From positions 4,246,616 to 4,310,615 of the forward strand of contig CM055896.1 in the NCBI GenBank assembly GCA_029582155.1: a stretch of DNA of 64,000 nucleotides. The letters are read 5' to 3'. Both the position numbers and the translations under genes were made by a program. The stretch comes from Panopea generosa. Its lineage: Eukaryota; Mollusca; Bivalvia; Adapedonta; Hiatellidae. Shown here one piece after another: positions 9,474 through 24,400 of the stretch (position 1 is its first letter; each line of letters starts with the position of its first letter). Under the pieces are notes generated by a model. It saw nothing but the letters and a program-made list of their open reading frames with translations, did not search any database and was not told the origin of the DNA.

Positions 9474-12400
9474 GTATGTGCTGTTACATATTTTTTTAAT
9501 GGGGTTTAATGCAAGTTTCATCACATTTCAGGTTATATATGGCATATCCAGTTTTATTGGTGGAGGAAGACCTCAGAATGAATCTGAGTAGAACCACCAT
9601 CCTTCCGCAAGTAACTGGCCAACTTTCTCATATACAGTTTTTGGAGCGAGTGGGACACAAACCTATGACCTAAGCAGTGAGAGATAAGTGATCTTGAGAG
9701 GTGCCTTAGACCACTCAGCCATGGAGGATCAAGTTGTAACTTATTTTCATTGCGTATTTGATTATGTGAAATTCTTTGCAACACATGAACTTAACATGTT
9801 TTTCTTAGATCTACATAGCAGACTCAGTTAAGTGATTGAAGGCACTGTCTTCCTGCAGAGATCGCAGATTTGAGCCCAGCTCAGACTAAAGGCTTTATAT
9901 GAGAAAGTTTGGTTCTACTCAGATTAATGTTTATATATCTGAGGGCTTCCTCCGTCAATGAAATTGGTTGCGAAATCGAGGGTCAGGGGAAACACTGTTG
10001 TATCTACATATAGGTAAATAAGAAAAAAGATCAGTGTTGCATCGAACCATTGATACATCAGCTGTAATGTGTTAAAATGGCTTTTAACTTCAGAAAGAAT
10101 CCATAGAGATTACTTTTCACTGGTATACTTCTTAACTGTTTATTACATTTGAAAAATGTCATTTTGCTACATTTGATTTATTGTCAGCATGTAGAAAAAG
10201 GAAAAGATATTTTATTTCAACCTACAATTTAGGGATCTCCTTCTGAAAAGTAAAATTAATTTGAGAACTGCCACTTTTTAGCCCGCCAGGACAAATGTCC
10301 AGGAGAGCTATTGCCATGACCCCAGCATCGGCATCGTCTGTATACACCCAGGTTAAACTTTTGCATTTAGTTGCATTTAAGTTTTGGTGTTTGCCTCCAA
10401 TCTCAATCTTTGCATGGGTGGTGAGTTTTATCCCACAGAGGAGCTTTGTTGTCTTCTGACAACTCTTGTTTCAAATTCTATCGTAATTGCCAAAATGGAT
10501 TTTGGCTTTATGTACTTCTATAATGTGTTTATTTAGTTAGACACATAAAAGCAATCCCATGTATCTGACTTGGTTGGACTCCCAATGTCTTTCTTTTATA
10601 AAGAGAGAAAGAAACAGATCATGTGTATTAGCATTCAGAAAATTTTAATGTACTTTAATGTGGAAGACCATCTTTTCTCTTCTGTTTTTTTAATGGTAGT
10701 TATGAAAGCGAAATAATATTTTCCTTTTTTCTCAGTGTTAGAATATTTAAGTAAATTTCAGGGTCATTGTCAATGTCAGTGCTGTCAGGGAAGATAATGT
10801 TCCGTGCTGTACATTTCATTACGGAAGATTTCTCCATCAGAATAGAGTATGGTTGGATCATATTCAAATGGTGGCGCCCCTATTCCTTCAGGGAACTCGG
10901 TGAAGGTAAGATGTTGTATATTTATGTACAAGTATTAGTTATGATATTGATGAAAAGCAGAAATATAAATGTATGCATTTACACATCATCATTCTGTCAA
11001 CTACATGAATGAAATTTTGGAAATTTTTAATCTTTCTTATATAAGTTAGTGCCTTTTCTACTAATAATAGCAACAGCAACAATAGTATCAAAGGTAATAA
11101 TGATTCTGTCAATTGGTTCATCCATCTGAACAAATTGTTGCTGTTTAGGGACTCAGGATTAGGGTTAAAAAGTGGTCAAAATATAATTGAATGCCTCTTA
11201 AACTTCTCTTTTAAGGAGTTAAAATCAATTTACAAGCTTAAAACAATCAATTTGTGTTAGAAGACGCTTCCAAACCAAAAATATTCGAACATCCTATCTC
11301 CATACATCTATCTTTCCCTTCTACATGCCCTTGTGTATCTAAAGGTTTTCAAGATTTGTGGCGGCTCTTGTGTCACTGATTTTCAGAGAAATTTTATTGG
11401 ATCTTTTACATGTGCTGGACAGATGGCTTTACATCCTTTCCAAAGGATCTGTACTGCTTTCACCGTACCTAGCACAAATAAGGCAGGCACTTGGGAATGT
11501 ATTTTAAAGCTCCAGAATAGATCCCATTGGGAATTGAATTAGGTGCCTCTCGGTCTTTGATCAAGCATGCTAACCATCTAGAACAGATTTCAGCAATTAC
11601 TTGTCTTTTCTCAATCTTGCATGGTGTACTTATAAGTTATATTTACACCTTATCAATGTATGAAATAAAAAAGCATGTATGCTACAGCAAAACTATTTGA
11701 TTGATTGAATCATTTTGTGTCATTTTTATGCTATCAAGGGCTAACATACAGTAACCTCTCTTTCCTGGGATTCTGGAAGATTAACCAGTACTTGAACACA
11801 CTCATCTCTGATAATTTTATTATTTGAATCAGTAGTGGGAGACAAATGACAATGTTTGATGCAGCTGGACAAAGATTCAAACTTAGGATCACTGCATTGA
11901 TAGTCAGTCACACTACTGACCGAGATAATGGGGACTGACGTAGCAAACAAAGAAAATTTTAGTACTATCAGAGCTTATCATTAATGGAACTTAATCATTT
12001 AAAACCCAAGTATTTTTTATCTGTTCATTTCGCTATATAACATTTATGAGTTGGTACACTTTAAAACACCAATTCATTAGTACATGTATAGATGTTCATG
12101 CATATATATTTTTCCAACAGATATGTCCCACGCAGAGACGAGAATGTTTGTTTTTATAGACGGGTTTGAAGTGCATGTTTACAATCGCTCGGGAACATAT
12201 GAACGACTTGAGAAATTGTTTGGTCTGAAAAAAGCTCAGGATGATGAGGAAGAGGAAGTAGAGGATGATGGAAAAGGAGACGTCACAAATGTTGTCAAAC
12301 AAGAGAAGTCTGGGGAAGACGTAGAAGAAAAGAAAACCAGGTATGTTCAATATCTAATGTTATGGTTTTTGGAAATTAGTTGGGTTTTTTTTCCAATACT

Positions 12401-15400
12401 TTCTACTGCACTGTCATCCTCAGTCACAGTCGATATCACTTTCTCAAGATCACTTGTTGTGGGTTTGACTCTATCTCCATCCAAAGACCACTTACCTCTC
12501 ACCGCTAAGGTTGTAGGTTCGAAATTGCTCACTCCAAAATCTTTGTGTAAGAAAGTTTGCCAGCTACTCATGGAGGAACCATGGTTCTATTCATATTCAA
12601 TCTGAGGTCTTCCTCCACCAATAAAACTGGATATGCCATATATAACCCGAAATGTGGTGAAAATGATGTCAAACTCCATTCAAAAAAAAAAGAAAAAAAA
12701 ATGCTCAGTCCAGACTCTTTATTGGTGGTCTTCCTTCACCCATTAAACTGGATGCCTTATATGAATTGTAAAATTGCTTTTAATCCTATTTGAAGATTAT
12801 TGTGTTTTTAACCTGATGATATTTCTTTTGTGATTAAATCACAACTTGGATTTCTAATGAATGTGTTTGCCAATCAAGAATTAGCTACATGTAGGTGGGG
12901 CTTAGTTAATGTTGAGGGCAACATGTGGCCTTTTGTAAAAGAATATAGTTGTAAGGCGCTGATTGATATCTCAAAGTACACAGTAAAAATGTTGCTATTT
13001 TATTTTTCATTTTAATTGGTGCTGCGATAGTTTCTTTCACTCACTGTGACATTGAACTGATTATGAGAATGAAAAGGCAGTCAGGAAAAATCAATAAAAT
13101 TGTCTAAAAAATACAATTATTTTTAAAATAAATACAAATGTACAAAGCATCTTATTATCATTTATAAATAAAATATGAATTTTTGGAATCGGAGTGATGT
13201 TATTAAAATGAAATTCCGATTCTAAGAATAAATATCACACACATACTGCTTGGTGACCTTCACCTAGTCATTCAGACTCTTTCGACTCTTTCTTAGATGG
13301 AATAAATTCAACATTATGTAACTAGTGAGATGGGTAAAAACATTTATTTTATTCTAACCTGGGAAAGTAGGCCAAGATAGGAAACGTCTTATCAGCCCTT
13401 GTATAACTAATACCGCGATATCTATTACCACAAATGCCCATATAATAACAACATCCCAGACATGCGCAAAGCTCCAATTTCCGTTAGCATGTGTTTACAT
13501 TTCGTACTGGCTACTGTTATTACACAGTACACTTAAGTAGCTTTATTACTGTTTATTATTAATGCCATCATTTACATGGTTTACAAAGTTTTAGACTCGC
13601 GGTAATAAGTATAATGAGTACATATCATTTTGATCTGTTTAAATATATATCTGTAATTTTTCACCAATTTTAACATTGTTATTTATTCAGTGTTAACACA
13701 ACAAAGAAAAGCAGACACTGGCGAGATCTGATACCTGTGTGTAAAGTTGATATTACAACGGTGAGTATCACTTCTCTTTCTCAGTTGCAGCTGTAGCCTA
13801 AAGTGCCGTATTGAGATTACAATCCTATCATAGCTGAGGTTCTGGGTTATAGTCCAACTTCATGTGAGAAAGTTTGCTATTTAGTTGCTGGAATAGCAGG
13901 ATTAGATAAGGCATGGATAGATAACTTTTTTTATTATTTGAATACCCGATGTGCTGTCCATAACAGGACACTCAATATAAAAAATGTGAAAAGGCTCTTC
14001 ACCAAAGGAGGTTATGTATACTCATTATAGTCCTGTACATGCATATGTGATCTTTATCCACCAATAATACTGGTAGATAATAAACTATTGCATAATGATA
14101 GTAATTCATAAAGCACCCCTAACAAATCTTAACTTATTTTTATGTACAACTTGTGAAGTTAACTTACCTAGTTGGTTATCTATTGTAGAGTCGTTTCGTG
14201 TTTGGTAACAGTCTGGTACCCAACACATTGATAGTCCACCTGGATGATAGTCATGTGACCTACACAACGACAACTGCGTCCACGCCATTTGATACATTCA
14301 TGCATGATGTGAAGGTGAAATCAGACAGTTTCAAGATTATGTTTGTGCCCAGCGATAAATATACAGGAGGAATTGTGGATGAGTAAGTTGGTTGTAGTGT
14401 AGATATGTATGGTGTTAAATATATTTTCAATAATTTTTCAGTCATACACATCGGCATCTGCAGTTGAAACAGTATTCTAATGGAATATTGTGCTGCAGTC
14501 ATTTGATACCCCACCCAGTCACATTATACAGACACTGGGGTAATAAGACCTAGAACTGTCCTAAATGATTAGTGTCAAGAAAGGAAGCTTCTAGGACAAT
14601 TTTTCAAGTGTTTTAGATGTCCCAGTCTGGTTTTAAACCCATGACCTTCTGCATGTCAGACATGCTCTACCACTAGAATCAGATGTTTTTCAAAGTAGAA
14701 AATTAAAATAGATGTTAAACACTATTATATTTCAAACAAGGATTACAATATGAAATTATTGAAGAGTTGCTGTTTTATGTTTACATGTTTATTTCTGCAT
14801 CGACCATAAAAAGTTTTGATGTGTTATTATATTTTTAGACCACCTCGTATGATGGGAGAGGGTTTTGTACTGATGCAGTCTAGGGATGTTAAGCTTCACT
14901 ACTACATGGATGAACCAGGCTAGTGCATTTACATTAAATTCATAGTGTATAACAGTTTTTACATTGAAAGTTATGTGACACTGAGAAAATCACTTTTGTG
15001 GTCGAGATGTTGGATGAAAACAAAAAATCTATGTATCAACATATCATGTGTTTTATCATGCGAAGCTGTTTTATTTGTATTTATAAAGTATATATATATT
15101 AAAATGAGGGTCCTCCATGGTCTAAGGCACTATTTTAAGATCTCTTACTTATCTCACTACTGAGGTTGTGGGTTTGGACCCATCTCGGTTCAAACACTTT
15201 ATATGAAAGTTTGCTAGTGACTTTAAACTGGATGCTATTTATAGCTCTGTGATGTGTCAATATGGCATTAAACGCCATTCATAGGAAACAGATACATATA
15301 AGCTATTATACGGTCTCACTACACAGTTGAATTTTGTTCTTTTTTCTATATAAAATAAGACTTAGGATTTCCATGGTAAAGAAAGAATTCCACATAGAAT

Positions 15401-18400
15401 TTTTTTGTAAGTATTGTTTTTTCATAGCAGGAATGTATACCCACATAAAAATGCACAATAACTGGTAGGTTGACCAGAGTTGTTTTTTTAAAGAGGGTGC
15501 AGTAACACACTGAGATTTTTGAAAAAATAAGTCCTCAGATGCTCATAAATACATGCATATGTTGAAATCCTATAAAAGTCAATTTTTTGACACCAGTGAT
15601 GTCTTATTGCAGTATATGCTTTGCCAACTTTTGCTCTACTCATCTGCAGCAAGAAATCACAACCACTGTGAATCATTTTGAAAATATTTCAAAACCAAAT
15701 TACATCTATGTATAGGCCTTTTTTTTAAGCGTAAGAATCATGTTACCATGAAAAAAAAGGGGCGTAACTGTAGTGAGATGTATAGCTTTCTTTTGGATCC
15801 TTTTCACTTGTAATTAATGTGTATATTGAATGTATGACTAATATGTTTATCTGGAATAAAATATTGTTTAATTAAATGCAATTCAAAGATAAGAAATGAA
15901 AATTACATGTACTAAATCAAAAATCTGTAATTGATGTAAAATGTTAATTTAAACCCTGGAGCCCAAATTTTTGTGCAAAATGACATGTTCACATAACCTG
16001 GTCTCGAGATTATTAAATCTTGTGAGTTTAATCTTAATTTCTGCTCAAACCATCCAATCAAAATCCATGTTGCAATATAACCTTCTGTTGTTGAATTGAA
16101 TAACCCTATATGTTCCAGGTATTGTTCCATATGAACCAGAGATGGTAGAGTTGGCGGATGGAGAGACAGTGGTCAGACGCACATATCCCACCATTGGCCT
16201 TGATGTAGAGTGTGGCAAAAATACAGACTTTAACTATGGACCCTGGGCAGATAGACAAAGGTAATAATAACTCAATGGTTAACATTTTATTCTTGTTCAT
16301 GTGCATCATGTGTATCATGAATATTCAATTTTGTTGTTCTACTGGTAAAGTGAGATAAATACAGCTTATGGTTTAAAAGCTGAGAATTTTAGTGAATTAA
16401 GTAAAAAGAAACAGATAATCTCTATAAAGCATATTTTGATTATTAAGAACTATTTCTATTTTAAATTGGTTGTGAAAACAAGTTCTTACAACATGGGCAA
16501 AGCATACTCGCTTTATACTTGGAACTTAGCACAATAAGTAAAGTGTCTTGCTGAAGGAAACAACACATGTCTCTGGTGGAGGATTGAACCAGTGGCCCTC
16601 AGATCCCGTGTCGGATGCCCTCAGATTTACTGCCGCTTAATAAAAGTTCAAGATGTCATTACAAAAAAGGAACACTATCCTTATCCACACTTCTGAAAAA
16701 GGCCTTATTGCAAGCAATTTGATCTTTCACCTGACTTAGGCTGCTCTAGATAACTGTTCTGTTGGAAGGTTATACAAAATTCAGGTAAATTTGATCATCC
16801 CAGTACATGTACAAAAAAGATATACATAATTGATACTGATAGAATTGACAACAGTCAACTCATGTTCATATATATATAAAACAGTTGGAGCTTTATCTGA
16901 TTTTTCCAGTTGTCGTGGTAGTATACTATTATAAAGGTTGTATCTTTTTATTTCTTCATTACTTCAGGGAGTATTTATGGAAGATGTTCTACCCCTCTGA
17001 CTATCAACCTCTTGTTGTGACAAAAGTTGCCCAGCCTGGAGAACAGAGACAGTTTAAGACATTTGAGTTCAGAATGAACATCGTCGCCGAGGCTACAAAT
17101 GATGTCCTTTTCACCAAAAACTCTGTGAGTAAAACAACCTTTGTATCAATAATTTTAATTATGGTTATATGGTTTTTAATGAATTATATACAAGCAGCTC
17201 AGAAGGTAATGTGTCTGACTGTCAATCCAGGAATCGTGAGTTTGAATCCCCGTCCAGCCACAGTTATGAACCTCCCACCTCTGAATATGTGGGGAAGTGG
17301 TCACTTGCAGCACTAGGTTGTGTCTAGTACTGGTTAGCGAATTCCAAGAAGGATTAATAAGTGTGAAGCAATACTAACCGCACAAGTGATTACAAATAAA
17401 AGTTTATCAGAATTATTTATAACCGGTACATCAGAATGTAATAAGATTAAATATTTATCTTTCACTACACTTCATCAGGTGACTCAGGCTATCCACATGA
17501 ACATGGGTCAGGGGTCATACATTGAGTCGAGTATTCCATGGATCACCGAGGAAACTGGGTATGTGTCTGTAGTCAAGGGGCAGTTACTCTTGTTGGAGGC
17601 CACCACGAGCATGAAATTCAGGTCCATGCTGGAGTGTGAAACACTTGATGTAAGTTTATTTATACTATATTGTGTACTTCCAATGTATATTCTGATATAG
17701 AATGTTTAATTCAAACTTATTAAATTTACATTGATTGTAAAACTTGTTCTTTCTTAACAACTCCTCTTTGATGTCTTTCTTGGTAAAAACAGTACTAAGC
17801 ATTTATGAATATGTCTTGCTCAAGGAGACTACACATGCAAAACAAGGTTTTATGCTCTAAGACAACACAACATGTTCCACTCATCGATATGAAGATACGT
17901 AGAATATTTGATATTGACAGATAATATATTGTAGTATGATGACGTACAGATTGTTTAAATTTTTATGGGTGTGAGGTTTGGATAGAATCATCTGATACTG
18001 AACTGTCAAGACATTTCGTTCTGAGATGTAATTTACAAATCTAAACAAAAGTTCAGGTTTTGGTTTAAACATATTTATTCATAAATTATGTACAGCATAT
18101 TCCACAACATATTTAGTAAAAGGATTGAAACGAAAGAAAATATTTCTTATATAGTTTCTCTCCTCAGTAACTTATACAAACATTTGTGTAAGGTGGCGAA
18201 GATTCATTAGATTAGTTTTGATATATTAACAAAATAGAGTTCTATAAAAGATATATGATTTTTACATCGATAGTTGTATGTCTTGTTAAGTTTTGAAAGA
18301 AAACAAAATTTTATAATTAATCATATAAATTAGAATTAAAAACAAAATAAAACAGAAAAAAAGGTGGACGAGTTCAGGACTAAGGCGAGCGAGCCAAGGG

Positions 18401-21400
18401 AAACAGACAGCAACATATAAATTATTATTATTCAGATTAAAAGTTCAGGTTTTAAGGGGGTTTCCTGCATACATATGATGGTGCTAGCATTGTGTCATAA
18501 ACACTGTGACATTTATTTTTGAAATCAGATTGCAGCATGTTCACATAGACTGTTGTAAACAAAAATATAAGAAAGGACCTAGAGATTTCTGTTCCCTGTA
18601 AAAATTGTAGATATCTTTAGTTAAGTTTATGCTAATTTATTTTAGTTCGATTGCGAAGAAGCTCAAAGCTTATTTGAACCATTCTCATGTCCGCTTCCTG
18701 GGTAGAACCAGTACTGAGTGTTGTATTTTGAGAGGCATAGGGTCGAGTTGGGGACCGAACCTTTCACTACTCTATCCACTTCCGCTCCACTTTTCCTAGT
18801 CCATTGCGATATACGTATGCATTAAGATACATTTTCCTATTGTAAACCAAGATTCAAATGCTTTTGTATTATTGCACTGTTAAAATGGTTTGTGTATTAA
18901 TTACAGTTCAATATAACTGGATACTACCCACTACAGTGGAATGACCACCAAGACTGGAAATGTTCATTCACTTCTTGCAAGGCCACTGTCTATCTCATAT
19001 TCCAACATAAACAATTCATTGGCGGTAAGTTGAAGTGGTATTTATAAAGGAGTCACATTATTCATCCTTCTGTTTGTGAATGTAGGGACATTTTATTGTG
19101 TACAAGCTGTGCACAACTCAAGTTGATTTTGAAACCAATCCACTGTCTGGAATGATTATCATGAAACGTGAAGAAGTTCTTAATTAAATTTATGGAGTTT
19201 TTATGTCACAGTTAAAACATATGTTTATGTAACGTAATTTAGATTTATTTATTTTACATTGATTGTGAAACAAGTTTTCGCAACTTACACAAATCATGCT
19301 CAAAGTCTTCCTGGGTTGAACCAGTACTAAACATATGTGGGTAAAATTGCTTGCTCAAGAACATTACACTAGCTGTGGCTAGGGATCGGTCTCATGACCC
19401 CTCTTGAAAATTTGGAAGTTAAATATTCCCATCTTTTCTGATTTTGGGATAGATTATCCTCTTATTAAAAATTTCTGGGGCGCAGACATACTGTAGCTAC
19501 ATAAAGGAACATGCAATAATTCTATGTTTCTTTTCCAGACTTGATAGAAGACTGGTCCACAAAGAGTGTACCGGACATATTTCACTTCGTACCATACACA
19601 TACAATATCAATATACTCATTAATCAGTTTGAGCTGATAACACTCTGCAACGAATACAATTGGATAGATACCTCATCACAAAATCCTGAAAATGGTAAAT
19701 ATTGTCTGTATTTTATGCTAAAATGTTTCTGATTTTTCATTTGTATAGTTAAAATTTAATCATTGTACAATTGTTCATCATATATAAAAAAGTGAAAAAT
19801 GTGATAATACTTTGTATAATATGTTTCACTGCTAAGAAATGTCTCACTTTTATATAACGGTAGTTGGATGGGAATTTTGTGTGCTCGATCTCATGCAAAG
19901 TCATACCTTAGACATGTGAAGCGTAACCTGCTTGTATGTAGAATCAATCCTGTTTATTGCACTGATCTACAGCATTTAGATCTCAGTGCTTTTTGCCTCA
20001 ATGTTGGAATACCTAGACTATGGATATGATATATCATACCATAATGGAGTTTAATTTTGCCTCAAATACACACCATTGTGACTGATATAGAAATAAAAGC
20101 ATTGTATAAGAATCTCTCCTTAATGTTTGGTTATAGGATGCTGATAACAAAAGACAAATGTGTACAATGGTGAACATGACTGATGACAGTAGAGCTGAAT
20201 CATTGTACTAATTCTTACATGTGATTGGTTGGTTCAGGTCACTTGAAATAATTTCAACAATCAATCGTGGTAAACTAAACCGACCATTGGTTGTTGGCGT
20301 TAATCAATTAAAAGCGATGCTGTATGTAACCATAAGTAGTTATCATTGTTTCAGACTGAATTATTTATTTAATAAGTGTAACTGATGTATAAAGATGTTG
20401 TCACAGTTGGCAAAAATATATAATAAATTAGGTTGAAAATATCAATTTTAAATTTGGGAGCCATAGAAAAAACATATCATCAAGTTATATCAGACCAGGC
20501 ATTATTAGGACCGCAGCGTATATGTAATATTAATAAAAAAATGCCAGATTGAAGCTAGAAGTTTTTGAAACCAGTCACTTACATGATACATGTATTTTGA
20601 CTGATAGGCCAGATTCTTTCATTGGTTATATATTTTCTAGCATGAGGTGAGGCGGGACTTTTGTTATGTGATATATGAAATGTATTTTACACTAATTTCA
20701 GCTCACATTGCATTCTGTGGAGAGCTGTTCGATCTCTCTCTACAACTGCCCTACACAGATTTTCTTCCTGTCACAAACTCAATAGGATTTATATTTAAGG
20801 TGAGATTTGTGTGTTATTATATACATGTAAATTTATATTGCATTTACATTACTGTCGTTTAGATTTTCAAATATGGTACATTTTATTTTAGAAGTAGTAT
20901 TAGAGAATCATTTCATCAACCTTTTTAATTTACATTCTTATTGAATCTGAGAAAGAAAAATTAAAAAAAAAAAAATTAGGTCATATTTTTATTATAAACA
21001 ATTCAACCATATATGCTAGGGCGATTAAGCAGGTATTTTAGTAGAGATGATTTTGTTGGCCACTAACGCCAGGGATTGTGGATTTGAACATGGCCTTGGT
21101 CTGATTACCTCTTATAAATAACTAACAGTACTGGTATATTTAATGAAATCTTGATTTAACATGCTTACATGTATGGTGTATTCCAGCACAGCTCCATATA
21201 CATGCAGGACAATTATGTACAGAACATGTACAGAGTATTCATGGCTCCATTAGCAACAAAACATTATTATTGTCGTGGTCGAGTGATGTATGATGGTGTC
21301 TCATGATTACTTACTTCTCAGTGCTAATGTTGTAGGTTTGAGTCCCACTCGCTCTAAAATCTTTATGTGACACAGTTGAACTGTTACTTACAGAAGGACG

Positions 21401-24400
21401 GTGGTTCTACTCAGATTCAGATGTGCCATACATAACCTAAAAAGTGTTGAAAATGGCATTAAACCCCATTTAAAAAAACAATTTATTAATTATTATGGTG
21501 TGCATATGACATACATATATGTATATATCAGTATTAAATTTTAAACTGTGTTTTGCAGTAATAAGTATATGTAAATGCTTAAAAATATGTTGTGTTGTTG
21601 GTACACATATTTTCTGGATTTCAACATGTATATATACATGTACTTATATTTAGGTGGAGACGGTGTTCTGTCGCTTGTATCTCCCAGAAAACATCACAAG
21701 CCGCCACGTGGTGATTGCCCTCTCAGAGAACATGAAGATTGTGGACAGAGATGGTAACATACTGGAACAACCGTTCTGTCATGATATAAAAAAACAGTGG
21801 AGGCGATTGACTGAGAGAAGGTACATGGATTGTCTGTTTATCCAAGGGCTGATTTGCATAAATAAAATTATTAAAAATTGACCCTGTTATAAGAAGCAGT
21901 TTATTAATAAAATTGTTGTTAATTCTGTGATTTCATAATGGTCCTCAGACAGTCATATTGGCCTTATGATCTTGGGCCATTATGACAATCCTTGGACCAA
22001 TAACTGGGCCAATATGAAATAACTTAATTAATAGTATTATAATACATGTACATTATGTATACATGGGTACCTGTATCTTAGATGGCAAGTGAAATGGTGA
22101 TGCCATAAAATATTGTTCATGAAGATATATTAATATTAAAAACTAGAAAATGAAGCACTAACAATGTATGTGTTTATATGTATAATAATGATTGTCTGTT
22201 ATTAATATTAAAAACTAGGAAATTAAACACTTACGATGTACATACACATTGTAATACTATGTGTTTTTATGTATATTAATGATTGTCTGTTATTATTTTA
22301 TAAATCCAGCTTCTGTTTTCCAACATATTTAAGGATTTACTTACATAGTGAAATACTTAAATCTAAGAAAAGCAGCCAGTTGATCATGAACTTACATACA
22401 TGTAATTATGTAGATTGGTTTCAATAAAAGTGCATATGGTTTCATTGATTATGTAATAAAAAATAGCCAGTCAGTATTGAGTTAAATAGAATATGATGAT
22501 GAAATGCCAGTTACTAAATATGGCACTACATGTATGTTATGTCTGTGTTTGCAGTGCTGGATGGGTCGACTGCTGGATGACATCCAATGTTTCCATAAGT
22601 ATCACATACAAGTATCACCCAATGCCGCCCTTAATTAAAGTTGACACCCATCACATTGCTCCGCCCATCTTGGACGAGTTCGTTGGTTCACCAGAATCTG
22701 AGTTTATTGAGCTGCTGCCATTGGGTCCCAGGAGATCAGCATCAGTGAAAGCTCCTGAGGATTTTGATGCAGGTACGATGGACTCAGACTTGATCAGTGT
22801 AGAGTTGGAAGTGGCTCCCTCTGTGCTTTGTGTATATGGGTCACTACTGCGGAATTTCATACATATAAAGGTTTGTTGTTTCTTAACTCCTTTTTTTTTT
22901 TTTATTTAATATTTAGCATTATTTTTATGCAATGGAGGGTTTACAGATGCTAAGTTAATCTAACCATTTTCTCCTGGGAGAGAGTAGTACTCAAGCACAC
23001 CCATCTCTGCAAGTAACTGATATTTTCCCACTTGAATCAGCGGTGAGAGACATGATAATGAAATGTATATATCAATTTTCATGTAGACTGTTACCAGCTG
23101 CGGAATCAAACTCGCAGCCCTTGGATTGATAACATGACACACTACAGACTGAGCTAACTGGGCATTTTCATCTCACTTATACATTTGTTTTTCTATTTGA
23201 AGCAACACATCCACGTTTAAACTTTTTTAAAAAGTTTTTCAATTGAGTTGTGAGCACATTTCCCATACATAAATATATGGTCAGTGAGTTGTATATGTGC
23301 TAACAAACACTATCCAGAACGCATTAGAATTATAAAAAAAGATGTTCAAATTATAAAGCGTGACAAACGCTTTATAAATTATTTTTAAATTGCCGAGGAT
23401 TCCAACTTGGCTTCAAATTGAATTATACGAGTCATATTAAAAAACTTCACGTTTTAGTGCATAGTGTACTTTACCTGCCTTGAAAGTCATTTTGACAATT
23501 TTTTTTTACTCGGGTGAGTTACACACTTGTTTTATAAAGTGTTAGTCACGCATTATAATTTGGGCATCATTTTGTTCGGGATTGTGTTTATATGCTCATA
23601 TACAGCTAATTGATCATATGTTTGTATGGGAAATGTGCTCATAACTCAATTAAATTTTTTTTTTAAAAGTTCAAACGTGGATGTGTTGCTTTAAAGAGAC
23701 ATTTCATTTTATTAGACCATAACTGGGGCCTGCAATTAAAAAAAAACAACTTCAACCCTCGAAGAATGGTAAAGGGCAGTAAGTATTAACCCTGTCCATC
23801 AAATCCAGCAAAAATTTGTTTCTGATCAATAACATTTGTATTTGATAAGTATTTTGTAAGTACAGTATAACTTCCATATATTGAAGTTCAGGGGACTGTC
23901 ATGAAAAGTTCGATATACCGGGACTTCGATATGTGTGCATGTCTGGATCACTTGATGGTAATGGTAAAAGTTTGATTGGTAATGAGATCGCAACATGTAT
24001 ATGAATGTAGATCTACCTGTCATACTTTTACTAGTAAAGATAAGTTGAAAAAAAAACATAAATTAAATCGTGTTTATTATTTATTGAATCCCTGCATGTC
24101 ATTTAAAAATCAATATAACTAAAGCACTACAAACATGTACAAACATAAAAACTTACATGGAATGGAGCACTTCCGGTATACGAAAAAAAGCACATACATG
24201 TACATGAATATTCCATCAGCACATCAGTTGGTACAAACACACATGAACAAAACATCAACATACCTGTACAATAAACATAAATAAATGTTCATAAATTACA
24301 CTTGTAAGATAACATGATACGAAACTAAACGTCATATGTTTTATCAGTAAATTATCACCATTATACCTTTAAGTAATCAAATGTTTATTAAAGTGTGACT

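Noticed and set aside
12084..12605. 173-residue frame on +
   Set aside because: Only 12121-12340 is BLTP1 exon 3. The rest is intron read-through into a SINE.
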